Of a stretch of 64,000 bases of DNA, positions 34,500 to 42,234 are shown piece by piece. The stretch's first letter is position 1; every line of letters begins with the position of its first letter. Both the position numbers and the translations under genes were made by a program. This DNA comes from Rhodoferax sp. (GTDB taxonomy: Bacteria > Pseudomonadota > Gammaproteobacteria > Burkholderiales > Burkholderiaceae_C). Under the pieces are notes generated by a model. The model had not been told where the DNA came from and did not search any database. It saw only the letters and a list, made by a program, of their open reading frames with translations. The DNA is taken from NCBI RefSeq assembly GCF_028689305.1, contig NZ_JAQTWM010000006.1, positions 1 to 64,000 of the forward strand, in the 5' to 3' direction.

Positions 34500-35088
34500 G
34501 ACGAGGTTGATGCTGTGGTCAGGCGTTCAAGCGTTTGATCGAGGTTTTTGGAGTCGCCCCTGCTGCCAATGGCGATCAGGGACAAGAGTTGGGCATCACG
34601 CGCACTGTCAATACGCACACTGGCAACAGAAAAGCCCTTCAACTGCGCCAGCGTGTAGTCCAGGATGTCGGGCAGCCGGTGGCCGTGCTCGATCAGACGC
34701 TGGGTGAGGTCGAACCAGTGTTGGCTGCTTGAATTCCCTTGCCCAGACTGAACAGACCGTCGAGTTTGGGAATCACCGTTCGGGTAAAAAAATCAGCGTT
34801 GACCTCCATCACCTTGGCTGCCAGCAGCAACGCGTCGTCCGCTGCCAAGTCGTCCACCCACTCGCGCGGCTTTTTGACTGCGATGCCAATGGCGTTCAAC
34901 AAATCGTCACCACGCTCGCCAAACAGCGCCAGCCAGTTGATTTGCGGCTGGCTCAATTGCGCCATCACCGGCGAGATCACCCGCAGGAAAGCAGGCAACT
35001 GGCCCACTTTGAGGGGTGAAATCGCAATGGTTTCACCTGCCACCTGCACCAGGGTGTCTTGGGGAATGAGTTTTTCCAAATCAGTCAT
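34496..35088 (-). CDS. Tail assembly chaperone, -1 frameshift fusion product (gpG-T type)
   Basis: The first frame (from the ATG at 35088) and a second open frame that has no start codon of its own overlap. In the first frame, codons GAT TTT TTT give a T TTT TTT heptamer at 34792-34786. Slipping back one base there opens a continuous frame down to 34496, adding 96 residues (including HWFDLTQRLIEHGH and DSARDAQLLSLIAIG). The fusion would be 197 residues. This is the G/GT arrangement conserved in long-tailed phages, where the pair chaperones the tape-measure protein. It lies, as expected, between the tail tube and tape-measure genes. The coordinates cover both frames, so a straight translation will not work. 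Confidence 0.8.
34693..35088 (-). CDS. Tail assembly chaperone, non-shifted product (gpG type)
   Basis: This 131-residue protein starts MTDLEKLIPQDTLVQVAGET. I prefer the ATG at 35088 to a longer frame that would overlap the tail-tube gene. It is helical, with PLKVGQLPAFLRVISPVMAQ and DDALLLAAKVMEVNADFFTR, and ends 31 codons after the slippery site. It would be the abundant form in a G/GT pair, and the frameshifted form would be the minor one. Confidence 0.8.
   Translation of the reverse strand: MTDLEKLIPQDTLVQVAGETIAISPLKVGQLPAFLRVISPVMAQLSQPQINWLALFGERGDDLLNAIGIAVKKPREWVDDLAADDALLLAAKVMEVNADFFTRTVIPKLDGLFSLGKGIQAANTGSTSPSV
34786..34792 (-). other. Programmed -1 frameshift slippery heptamer
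   Basis: On the minus strand the sequence reads T TTT TTT in the zero frame, preceded by GA and followed by ACC. Both A- and P-site tRNAs can re-pair perfectly after a -1 slip, and the -1 frame stays open for 96 further codons. I have not identified a downstream stimulatory structure. Confidence 0.8.
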
Positions 35089-35098
35089 GACGCGCCTT

Positions 35099-35872
35099 TC
35101 AGATTTGGACAATGCGACCGAACTGGCCCAGCGTTGCATCGAAAGGCTTGCTGGAATCCGCCAGGAGCGAGCCCTCCATCTCGAACTTGTTGTATTCGTT
35201 CGAGATGAACGAGATTTCCTTCAAGGGATCAAACGCCACCCGGTACAACTCAACCAGCACCCGGGCGTTGCCATCGGCGGTGTTGATGCCCTCAAGCCGA
35301 AGGAAGCGCTCAGGCAGTGGCTGGGTAAAGATGCCAATCTCGGTGGTGACACCGAAGGCGTAGCTGGCTTTCAAGGGCGCGGCGTAGGCCACGGCAGGCT
35401 CTCCGCCATCGTTCAGACGCAGCAACTGGATTGCGCCGAAGTCCTTGTCGACGGTGTAGTCCACCCCTTCGACCAAAGTGGCCGGTGTGGCGCTGCTGTC
35501 CTTGATCACCAGGCTGGCCACCTTGGGGTGTGCCAGGAAATAGCGCTCGCCGACCAGCGGTGACGCGCCCGCTAATGGCTCATTGGTCACAGTGCCGGGC
35601 GTGCCGACCACATAGTTGCCGTAGAGCGCCAGCGCCAGGTTTTCTTTGGTGAACTCTTCAATGGTCAGATTCACTGTGGCGGACTTTTGCTTGACCATGC
35701 GGTGATCGAGCGTGCGCTGACCGGTCTGGCTCTCATAGTGCTCCAGCACATCGGTTTTGAGCGAGAGTTTCAACTCGGCCACATTGCCGGGTGAGCGAAC
35801 CTCGATGGGGTTGCCTTCGACGTCACGTTTGCCGAGGTAAACACGGCCCTGGAATGATGCATAGGTACTCAT
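35099..35872 (-). CDS. Major tail tube protein-like
   Basis: This 257-residue protein starts MSTYASFQGRVYLGKRDVEG and has the all-beta, single-domain pattern of phage tail tubes: AELKLSLKTDVLEHYESQTG, VNLTIEEFTKENLALALYG, YTVDKDFGAIQLLRLND, and a C-terminal segment FISNEYNKFEMEGSLLADSS. It lies just before the tail chaperones in transcription order, and the head-tail joining genes lie further upstream, which is the standard siphovirus layout. Named by pattern and synteny, not by a firm family match. Confidence 0.75.
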   Translation of the reverse strand: MSTYASFQGRVYLGKRDVEGNPIEVRSPGNVAELKLSLKTDVLEHYESQTGQRTLDHRMVKQKSATVNLTIEEFTKENLALALYGNYVVGTPGTVTNEPLAGASPLVGERYFLAHPKVASLVIKDSSATPATLVEGVDYTVDKDFGAIQLLRLNDGGEPAVAYAAPLKASYAFGVTTEIGIFTQPLPERFLRLEGINTADGNARVLVELYRVAFDPLKEISFISNEYNKFEMEGSLLADSSKPFDATLGQFGRIVQI

Positions 35873-35925
35873 GGTTTGGGATCCTTAAAAGTTGGGATGG
35901 ATAAACAGAAAAAGGGAAAAGTGAT

Positions 35926-36372
35926 TCAGGCTTGAATGGAAATGTCAGCAATCAGGGTGCGGTAGGTGATCTGGTAACGAGCAGACGTGCTGGCGGCAAC
36001 GCCATCAGCGTCATCCACTTCCCACTCGGACTCGACTTCCCGAATGCCGAGCGCCAGGCCACCCAGGTTGATGTCAAGCATCAGCGCGGCATGCGCCGCA
36101 CAGAGCAAGGCATCGGCCACGGTTTCTGGAATTACTGGAGGCACGGCACGCGCCAGTGCGGTGATGCGTACTGTCAACTCGCGGGTGACACGGTCGTTGG
36201 CGCGCTCTGCCAGTGACTCACTCTCAGGAAACACCACCAAGGCTGGGCACTGATCGCGGGTAATGGCAACACTGGGCGTGCGCCACACTGAAGCTGCCTG
36301 ATCTGTGGCCACCGGGTTCAACCGCGCCACCAGCGTCTGCAAAATCCGTTCACGAATGGAGTTCGCTGCCAT
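35926..36372 (-). CDS. Minor tail/tail-terminator-like protein
   Basis: This 148-residue protein starts MAANSIRERILQTLVARLNP and has the alpha/beta pattern of tail-terminator (gpU-like) proteins: ALVVFPESESLAERANDRV, RELTVRITALARAV, then VADALLCAAHAALMLDINLG. It sits between the head-tail adaptor and the tail tube. In lambda-like phages that place is held by the tail terminator that caps the tube. Assignment is by position and secondary structure only. Confidence 0.65.
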   Translation of the reverse strand: MAANSIRERILQTLVARLNPVATDQAASVWRTPSVAITRDQCPALVVFPESESLAERANDRVTRELTVRITALARAVPPVIPETVADALLCAAHAALMLDINLGGLALGIREVESEWEVDDADGVAASTSARYQITYRTLIADISIQA

Positions 36373-36377
36373 AGGAT

Positions 36378-36683
36378 TTACACCCGCATCAGTTTGGCGC
36401 TCACCTCAGACCCGTCGCCCACGGCCGTGACTTCCCGCACCTGATACGCGAAACCCTCGATCTGCACTGATTCGCGGGATTTGAGCCCCACAAAGCAAGA
36501 GTTCGGGTAGGTCATCTCGTACTCGGTGCTGACACCAAGCCCCGAGAGCACGTCCTGGTCAGGTGCAGAAAATCCGACCGAATGCGTCTGCGCTGCACCG
36601 CCATCGCTGGGTTGCCAGACGCAGATCTTGAGAAACCCGACGTTGGCAGCGGCCAGATAGATTTTTTCGACCAAGGTGGCCAT
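36378..36683 (-). CDS. Head-tail joining protein (FII-like)
   Basis: This 101-residue protein starts MATLVEKIYLAAANVGFLKI (ATG at 36683, five bases after the capsid stop codon; a GTG at 36731 would add 16 residues overlapping the capsid gene). It contains YEMTYPNSCFVGLKSRESVQ, then EGFAYQVREVTAVGDGSEV, the small beta-domain pattern of head-tail attachment proteins. Its place directly after the major capsid gene fits the lambda FII position. Confidence 0.7.
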   Translation of the reverse strand: MATLVEKIYLAAANVGFLKICVWQPSDGGAAQTHSVGFSAPDQDVLSGLGVSTEYEMTYPNSCFVGLKSRESVQIEGFAYQVREVTAVGDGSEVSAKLMRV

Positions 36684-36688
36684 ATTGA

Positions 36689-37711
36689 TCAGGATGCGGT
36701 CAGGCGCACCAACAGGGCCGGACGCTGGCACAGGGGCAGCGGGTTGCTCTGGGTGTGCAAGTCCGTTCCACGCTCAAACTGACGCGGTGCCTGCTTGGCA
36801 TAGATCGGCTGGCCCAGCGTGTTGACCGTCTCGTTGAAGTCAGCCGGTGCAAAGTAGGTGGCAAAAGTGTCAATCGTGCCCAGCGGGAAAGCATGCGCTT
36901 CGCCTGCTTCGATGTACGGTTTAATTACCCAGCCACCGGAGCCATCGGGCACGCTGGCTTCACCGGCGTATTCCTCAAAGGTGACCCCTGCAAAAGGAAA
37001 GCCTGCGCGCATGTCGGAGCGCAAGGCCTGACCGTCGTTCCACAATTTATATGCTGCTTTAACGCTGGAATGAGTCACCAACTTGGTAAAGAACTCGGGC
37101 GAGACAAGGCAATGCACGCCGTTCATGCGCTCACCCATCAGACTCTTACCCATATAGCGCTTAAGTTCAAGGCACTTGTCCAGCACTTCCGTGGTGTCGA
37201 TGTTGAGTTTGAAGCTGATTACCTTTGCTGGAATCTTGAATTCCCCATGCAGATTGACAAGTTCGCGCCCATCAGCATCGAGCACGATGCCTTTCAATGC
37301 ACCCATGCGCAAATACTCCAAGGTGGCGGCATGTTTGGTGCGCATGTTGTCCAGGTGCTCGGCCAGCACAGCCGCAATGGAGGCAAACTCGTTTTCTGTG
37401 CCAAACGAGCGTAGCCCCAAGACCTCTTCAGGCAGAACCACGTCGTCGTGCGGGATATGCGGGATCACAAAGCTGCGCAGCGTGCGTTTGCCACGAATGC
37501 CGACCGTACCGGGCGAGCCCACAGGCAGACTGGGCAGCAAATTGAGCACACCGGCCTTTTCTTCGATCACGATGGTGCGGGTGCGCACTGGCTTGGCAGG
37601 GAAAAGCCCGAGCTGGTCGAGTCGGTCGTAACGGTTGGGCAGCAGGTTGATGGCTGCGGTGAGTGACGCCATGGAAAAGGCGGGATTGAGGAACGGGTTG
37701 TTGATGGCCAT
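36689..37711 (-). CDS. Major capsid protein (lambda gpE family)
   Basis: This 340-residue protein starts MAINNPFLNPAFSMASLTAA and belongs to the phage major capsid protein E family. Recognisable parts are NLLPNRYDRLDQLGLFP, RTRTIVIEEKAGVLNLLPS, IPHIPHDDVVLPEEVLGLRS and SPEFFTKLVTHSSVKAAYK, followed by the C-terminal PADFNETVNTLGQPIYAK segment. It builds the icosahedral shell together with the decoration protein encoded just upstream in transcription order. The ATG is preceded by AAGGAA at a good distance. Confidence 0.93.
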   Translation of the reverse strand: MAINNPFLNPAFSMASLTAAINLLPNRYDRLDQLGLFPAKPVRTRTIVIEEKAGVLNLLPSLPVGSPGTVGIRGKRTLRSFVIPHIPHDDVVLPEEVLGLRSFGTENEFASIAAVLAEHLDNMRTKHAATLEYLRMGALKGIVLDADGRELVNLHGEFKIPAKVISFKLNIDTTEVLDKCLELKRYMGKSLMGERMNGVHCLVSPEFFTKLVTHSSVKAAYKLWNDGQALRSDMRAGFPFAGVTFEEYAGEASVPDGSGGWVIKPYIEAGEAHAFPLGTIDTFATYFAPADFNETVNTLGQPIYAKQAPRQFERGTDLHTQSNPLPLCQRPALLVRLTAS

Positions 37712-37762
37712 GATGGCTTTCCTTCAAATAGTGGGATGGATGGGGCGAATTGAATTGGATGG

Positions 37763-38140
37763 TCAGGCGCTTTGGCGCACCAGAATGCCCACGGTCTTGA
37801 GCTGGGCCACTGCTGCATCGCGCTCTGCCACGGTGATGGCCGCAGGCCAGGTAAGTGCGTGCTGGGCCACCGCACCGTGGCGCGCCAGCATCAGTGCGTC
37901 GTCCCGGTCGACCAGATAGGCATCGCAGTCTTGCAGTAACACGCCACAGGCGAGTTGGCTGCCATCGGTGGCACTTGGATCGAGTTGCTTGACCTTGCCG
38001 GTGGTGGTCACAAGCCCAAGGACTGTCCCCAGTAACAGGGTTTGGCCAGCAGTCAGGGTGGCGCGGTCGCGCGAGTAAAAGCCTTCGTCTTCATATTTGA
38101 GCAAGTCGCCCAAGTTGAGGGTTTGTTTGATTTCAGCCAT
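37763..38140 (-). CDS. Head decoration protein (lambda gpD-like)
   Basis: This 125-residue protein starts MAEIKQTLNLGDLLKYEDEG, with AGGAG eight bases before the ATG. It has the gpD pattern YSRDRATLTAGQTLLLGTVLG, ACGVLLQDCDAYLVDRDD and ALMLARHGAVAQHALTW. The trimers stabilise the expanded capsid. The order protease-scaffold, decoration protein, capsid matches lambda C-Nu3-D-E. Confidence 0.9.
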   Translation of the reverse strand: MAEIKQTLNLGDLLKYEDEGFYSRDRATLTAGQTLLLGTVLGLVTTTGKVKQLDPSATDGSQLACGVLLQDCDAYLVDRDDALMLARHGAVAQHALTWPAAITVAERDAAVAQLKTVGILVRQSA

Positions 38141-38175
38141 GGAGTTCTCCTATTAGTGAGGGGGTCAGGTGGGAT

Positions 38176-38529
38176 TTAGCGAGCACCGATTCGGGCTTTG
38201 ACGGCGGCAATCAGCGGGTTGTCAGGCGAAGCGGGGTTAGAAGCGGCCATGTCCTGGCGGTGTGCAGCATTCGGGTCGATGCGGCTGACGATTTCCGTGG
38301 ATTGCTGCGCCATTGCCGTGAGCAACTGGCTGCGCACCTGAGCGGGTGCCACTTTGGCCTCCAAAAAGCCAGCGATCAGGTCAGTTCGACCAGCCAGGGT
38401 GCAGCTTTGCGCGACTTCAATCGCATCAGAGACTGCAAACACGGAGTCGGCGGTTGATGTGGTGGCCGAAGCGGTGGCAGTGCTACCAGTTTGGGCTTGT
38501 ACGGGGGTGGGTTGGGCGGATTGGGTCAT
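38176..38529 (-). CDS. Nested scaffolding protein (Nu3-like)
   Basis: An ATG at 38529, in frame with the protease, has AAAGGA seven to eight bases upstream. It would give a 117-residue protein starting MTQSAQPTPVQAQTGSTATA, with a helical C-terminal half (AIEVAQSCTLAGRTDLIAGF). In lambda the same arrangement (C and Nu3 sharing a C-terminus) supplies the scaffold. The internal start is inferred from the ribosome-binding site. Confidence 0.6.
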   Translation of the reverse strand: MTQSAQPTPVQAQTGSTATASATTSTADSVFAVSDAIEVAQSCTLAGRTDLIAGFLEAKVAPAQVRSQLLTAMAQQSTEIVSRIDPNAAHRQDMAASNPASPDNPLIAAVKARIGAR

Positions 38530-39444
38530 GGGAATTTCCTTTTCAGGTGAGGTTTCAGGGATGGTTTGACTGGCAAGCAGTCGGGAGAGCGAGGGAACCG
38601 GTGGCGTCAGCATGGAATTGATCTGCCTGATCGCGTCATCGAGCGTTCCCACGTCATCAGCCAGACCAGATGCAACCGCGTCTGTGCCGAAGTACAGGGC
38701 GGCTTGGGTGCTTTTGATGGTGTTCACGCCCATGCCCCGGTGTTTGGCCACCGTGGTGGCGAACAGGTCATAAATGCGGTTGACTTCACCCTGCAAGAAG
38801 CTGTGTGCTTCACCCGAGATCGGTGCGTGCGGGTTGAGATCGTTTTTGCGGTCACCGGCAAAGACTGCGGTGTAGGCAATACCGTCTTGCTGGTCTTTGA
38901 CCGACTGGTCAACGTGCATGGCAATCACGCCAATGGAGCCCACACCGCCAGTTCGCGAGACGATCAGGCGGCTCGCTGCACTTGCCAGCGCATAGGCAGC
39001 GGAGAACGCCATGTCATTGGCAACCGCCCAAACCGGTTTGATGGCCGTTGCGGCGCGAATACGGTCAGCAAGATCGAACACGCCAGAGGATTCACCACCG
39101 GGCGAGTCGATGTCGAGCAGGATGGCAGCAACGCTCGGATCGGCCAGCGCTGTTTCCAGCGACTGGGCAATTCCGGCGTAACTGGTCAGGCCAGACTGGG
39201 CTTCAAGCCCCTGGGTGCGCCGCACCAGCGTGCCATATATGGGAATCACAGCAATGCTTGACCGAGCATCGCCGGTATCTGCATGGGCAGCGCTTCGATC
39301 AGGTTGGACAAAGCCAGTCGGTGCCGACAAGTCAGGCAGTCCGACGCGCGTGCCCAGCACCGACAAGATGACATCAAGTTTTGGGCGATGGATGAGCAGC
39401 GGCGCACCAAATAGGCGTGCCGCCAAATGCGGTAACAGGTTCAT
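38176..39444 (-). CDS. Head maturation protease, S49 family (lambda gpC-like)
   Basis: This 422-residue protein is a ClpP/SppA-type serine protease that cleaves portal and scaffold during head assembly. The protease domain covers about 60-285 and has IPIYGTLVRR, LLDIDSPGGESSGVFDLAD and MAFSAAYALASAASRLIVSR; the Ser in FSAAYALAS is the likely nucleophile, followed by GGVGSIGVIAMHVD. The C-terminal ~117 residues are rich in Ala, Thr, Ser and Gln and correspond to the scaffold, which can also be made from an internal start at 38529. Confidence 0.9.
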   Translation of the reverse strand: MNLLPHLAARLFGAPLLIHRPKLDVILSVLGTRVGLPDLSAPTGFVQPDRSAAHADTGDARSSIAVIPIYGTLVRRTQGLEAQSGLTSYAGIAQSLETALADPSVAAILLDIDSPGGESSGVFDLADRIRAATAIKPVWAVANDMAFSAAYALASAASRLIVSRTGGVGSIGVIAMHVDQSVKDQQDGIAYTAVFAGDRKNDLNPHAPISGEAHSFLQGEVNRIYDLFATTVAKHRGMGVNTIKSTQAALYFGTDAVASGLADDVGTLDDAIRQINSMLTPPVPSLSRLLASQTIPETSPEKEIPMTQSAQPTPVQAQTGSTATASATTSTADSVFAVSDAIEVAQSCTLAGRTDLIAGFLEAKVAPAQVRSQLLTAMAQQSTEIVSRIDPNAAHRQDMAASNPASPDNPLIAAVKARIGAR

Positions 39445-39453
39445 GGAAATCCT

Positions 39454-40986
39454 CTACGTGTCAGTGGTGACGGGATCGCTGGCTTGGGTGTCGGCGGCTT
39501 GAGCTGCATGCTTGTTGGGCTCTGCGCTGCCACCGTCTTTGGAGGTGCGTCTGGGGTCGGAGTCAAAAATCAGACCCAGGTCATCGGCGCGCTGGTTGTC
39601 AGCCGCGATTTCCCGGTCGACGTCCTCTGCGTCATAGCCAAAAGCCGAAATGGCCTCAGACCGACTCATCAGCCCAGAGCGAATCGCAAGCAGCATGGCT
39701 TTGAACTCTTTTTCGGGGTCCACCCACTGCCAGCCCTGCGGAATCCACTTGGCTGCGAGGTATTGCCGCCGCTTGGCATTGCCACCCCGGGCAAAGCCTG
39801 GAGCCTGCAATGCGCCACTGAGCACGGCCTGCTTCATCCATGCGGCCCACACCGGGCGACACATTTGATGCACCAGCACGCCGTGCTGCACCATCTCGCA
39901 TCGCCGCCTGAACTCCAGCATCCCGGCACGAATGCTGGAATAGTTCACGCCAGAGAGGTCACCGGTCAGTTGCTCATAGGTGATACCAATGGCGGCTGCC
40001 ACTGCCCGAAACTGGGCACGCAGGAATTCGCCGTAAGAACCACCCACATCGGCCGGGTCAGAGAACTTGATGTCTTCACCGGGCTCAAGAATCTGCATGG
40101 TGCCGGGCTCCAAACCAGCCAGTGACACACCGTTTCCATCCGGCAGGCCTTCGCCCAGCAGGTTGTCCTCCACGCTTTGCCGGGTGACAAAGCCTGCGAA
40201 CATGGCGGCGGTCTTCTTGCGCACCAGTTCCGCGTCGTCGTACTGGTCGAGTTCATTGAGCTTGACCAGGGCGCGTGAAAGCCACGGCTCGCCCCGTATC
40301 TGTCCCGGGCGCAACACCTTGTAGAGGTGGATGATTTCACTGGCATCGATGCGCACTGTCTCCAGTCCACCCTGGCCGGACATCGGTGCGAGCCTGCCAT
40401 CTTCGGGGTGGGAGCGGTACAAGTGGTACGCCACGCGCTTGCCAACACCATCAAATTCGATGCCGGAACGAACCACATTGCCTGAATCCAAATCGATATT
40501 GAGATTCAGTGGCAGGTGCTCGGGCTCGATCAGCTGGAGTTGCAGGGGCACGCTCAAACCATCTTCAGGTCGGCGCGGTCGCAGCCGGATCAGACATTCA
40601 CCGCCCTCCAGCATGGCCCTACAGGCCAATGCCTGCAATCCATAAAAGTCAGTCTGGCCTGCCGCATCGGCTTCTTCTACCCAGTCGCGCCACAGCGTCT
40701 GCACTGCCGCCTTGAACGTGTCGTCACCGGCCAGGCTTTGAGGTTTGATGCCGGTGCCCACTGCATTGGCCACGAAGGCTTCGATGCCGGACTGCGCCCA
40801 GGCGTTGCGCCGCACCAGATCGCGGCTTTTGGTGCGCAATTCGGAATTGGTGGCAAGCAGGGCCGACACAGCGCCCGGGTTGCCGGGCATCCAGGCTTGT
40901 GCGCGTCTGCCACGGCCTGCCGCTTCATGTATTGGTCCCTGACCCACCTGGCCAAACAGACTTCTGATTTTTGTGTACCAAGCCAT
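39454..40986 (-). CDS. Portal protein (lambda gpB family)
   Basis: This protein of about 510 residues starts MAWYTKIRSLFGQVGQGPIH, with the ATG overlapping the gpW stop codon (TGATG) and AAAGG just upstream; a longer upstream frame would overlap gpW. Typical portal segments are SALLATNSELRTKSRDLVRR, YGLQALACRAMLEGGECLIR, EPEHLPLNLN and LTGDLSGVNYSSIRAGMLEF. The dodecamer forms the DNA entry channel of the head. The C-terminal ~70 residues are low in complexity. Confidence 0.93.
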   Translation of the reverse strand: MAWYTKIRSLFGQVGQGPIHEAAGRGRRAQAWMPGNPGAVSALLATNSELRTKSRDLVRRNAWAQSGIEAFVANAVGTGIKPQSLAGDDTFKAAVQTLWRDWVEEADAAGQTDFYGLQALACRAMLEGGECLIRLRPRRPEDGLSVPLQLQLIEPEHLPLNLNIDLDSGNVVRSGIEFDGVGKRVAYHLYRSHPEDGRLAPMSGQGGLETVRIDASEIIHLYKVLRPGQIRGEPWLSRALVKLNELDQYDDAELVRKKTAAMFAGFVTRQSVEDNLLGEGLPDGNGVSLAGLEPGTMQILEPGEDIKFSDPADVGGSYGEFLRAQFRAVAAAIGITYEQLTGDLSGVNYSSIRAGMLEFRRRCEMVQHGVLVHQMCRPVWAAWMKQAVLSGALQAPGFARGGNAKRRQYLAAKWIPQGWQWVDPEKEFKAMLLAIRSGLMSRSEAISAFGYDAEDVDREIAADNQRADDLGLIFDSDPRRTSKDGGSAEPNKHAAQAADTQASDPVTTDT

Positions 40987-41207
40987 CAGAAGCCTTTGGA
41001 TGTTGTCATGCGGATCTGGCGCGGCGCGCCGGGCCACATGCCAGTGGATGCAGCCTGCTCAGACAGACCTCGTTTGACCTCACGAATGGCTTGGCGTAGT
41101 TCGTCAACGGAGCGGTATTCGACCGTCTTGTCGCCAAAGGAGACACGACGCTCGCCTTGAGTGAGTGCGGTCTGCAAGGCTTCGAGTTGGGTTTGTGAGA
41201 AGGACAT
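40986..41207 (-). CDS. Head-tail joining protein gpW
   Basis: This 73-residue protein starts MSFSQTQLEALQTALTQGER and continues RRVSFGDKTVEYRSVDELRQ, the small alpha-beta fold of lambda gpW. The protein plugs the portal after DNA packaging so the tail can attach. Its stop codon overlaps the portal start, which suggests translational coupling. The order gpW-portal-protease matches lambda W-B-C. Confidence 0.9.
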   Translation of the reverse strand: MSFSQTQLEALQTALTQGERRVSFGDKTVEYRSVDELRQAIREVKRGLSEQAASTGMWPGAPRQIRMTTSKGF

Positions 41208-41230
41208 GGTGTTTGTTTTCTGTTAACGCA

Positions 41231-41635
41231 TCAGCGCCAGACGGTCAGGTTCATCTCAGTGGTGTCAGACAAGGATCCGTTTGAGGTGGTGCAGACGACC
41301 TCCACAAACTGGGTGGTCTTGGCTTCTGCGGTGGCGCGTGCGCCAGCGTGTTTCATGGCGGATTGGTTGCCCGCATTGCGTGCGAACGCATGCCAGCAGT
41401 AACTGGCATCTGGCATGGGGCTCAAAAACGTCACCCGGAACTTGCCAGTGCTTGTGCGGGTGACGCTATGAACATTGAACCCAGCCCGAACCACCACCGT
41501 GGCCTCGTCACCAGAGCCACTGACACCAAAGCAGACCCAGGCTTTTGCAACCCCGGGGTGATCGGCGGTGATGCGGGTCTTGAGTTCAAGAGCCAGGCGC
41601 TGCGCCAATTCGGAGATGTGTTGGGCCAGGTTCAT
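41231..41635 (-). CDS. Virion-associated beta-rich hypothetical protein
   Basis: This 134-residue protein starts MNLAQHISELAQRLALELKT, a single N-terminal helix, followed by a beta-sandwich-like domain: GVAKAWVCFGVSGSGDEATV, RTSTGKFRVTFLSPMPDASY and a C-terminal FVEVVCTTSNGSLSDTTEMN. This helix-plus-sandwich layout is common in small virion or fibre accessory proteins. It lies between the terminase and head genes, an unusual place for a tail accessory gene. Confidence 0.6.
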   Translation of the reverse strand: MNLAQHISELAQRLALELKTRITADHPGVAKAWVCFGVSGSGDEATVVVRAGFNVHSVTRTSTGKFRVTFLSPMPDASYCWHAFARNAGNQSAMKHAGARATAEAKTTQFVEVVCTTSNGSLSDTTEMNLTVWR

Positions 41636-41641
41636 GAACGA

Positions 41642-42148
41642 TCAGGCCAAAAGAGCAGCTTCAAACGCCGCCACAAAATCGGTATCCGCATTGCCGATGT
41701 CCAGCACTGAGACCGCACCGATGTTCTGGCGAGCCTGTTCCTGCTCAAGGGCAGTCAGGGATTGCGCCGCATCAAAGCGCACCCGCTTGTCGACAGCGGC
41801 AAGCAGTGCAGCAATGCCTGTCTGGTCATCCAGAATGGCCGTTTGCAACTCTTTGAGCGTGTCGAAGGCCGCATCAGCACCACCCAGCAAGTCAGCCTTG
41901 AGAGCATCAAGCAAGGAGGTGATCTTGGAAGCCGAGAACGTGGTGGCCGTACCAGCCGCGTTGGCATCGTCAATGATGGTGACGCCCGCCAAAGTGGAAA
42001 TCTGGCTGCGCAGCTCATTGATGGAACTGACCAGGTTGGTCTTGTCAGTGGTCGAGAGGTTGGCCAGCGTACCGACCTGACCGTAAATGGTCTTGAACTC
42101 GGCGGCAAGGCGTAGAACCAGGGATTCAAGGCGTGTTTGCAAACTCAT
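41642..42148 (-). CDS. Hypothetical fibre-like structural protein
   Basis: This 168-residue protein starts MSLQTRLESLVLRLAAEFKT; GGAG lies eight bases before the ATG at 42148, and a longer frame upstream is less likely. Its sequence is typical of the trimeric neck of tail fibres: LANLSTTDKTNLVSSINELR, TFSASKITSLLDALKADLLG and ALEQEQARQNIGAVSVLD. It ends just before the helix-plus-sandwich protein, with which it may form a two-part adhesin or head fibre. Inferred from pattern. Confidence 0.6.
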   Translation of the reverse strand: MSLQTRLESLVLRLAAEFKTIYGQVGTLANLSTTDKTNLVSSINELRSQISTLAGVTIIDDANAAGTATTFSASKITSLLDALKADLLGGADAAFDTLKELQTAILDDQTGIAALLAAVDKRVRFDAAQSLTALEQEQARQNIGAVSVLDIGNADTDFVAAFEAALLA

Positions 42149-42182
42149 GGGGAAAGCTCCAAAAAAGGAAATGAAAGGCAAT

Positions 42183-42202
42183 AAAAAAGGCACCGAAGTG
42201 CC
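42183..42202 (-). terminator. UUCG-loop terminator after terminase
   Basis: On the minus strand GGCAC-TTCG-GTGCC is followed by TTTTTT. The tetraloop is the very stable UUCG type. It separates the terminase genes from the head genes, so the latter may need read-through or their own promoter. Confidence 0.75.
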
Positions 42203-42234
42203 AGGGTTAGACAGCCAATGAATGACCTCGGCCC

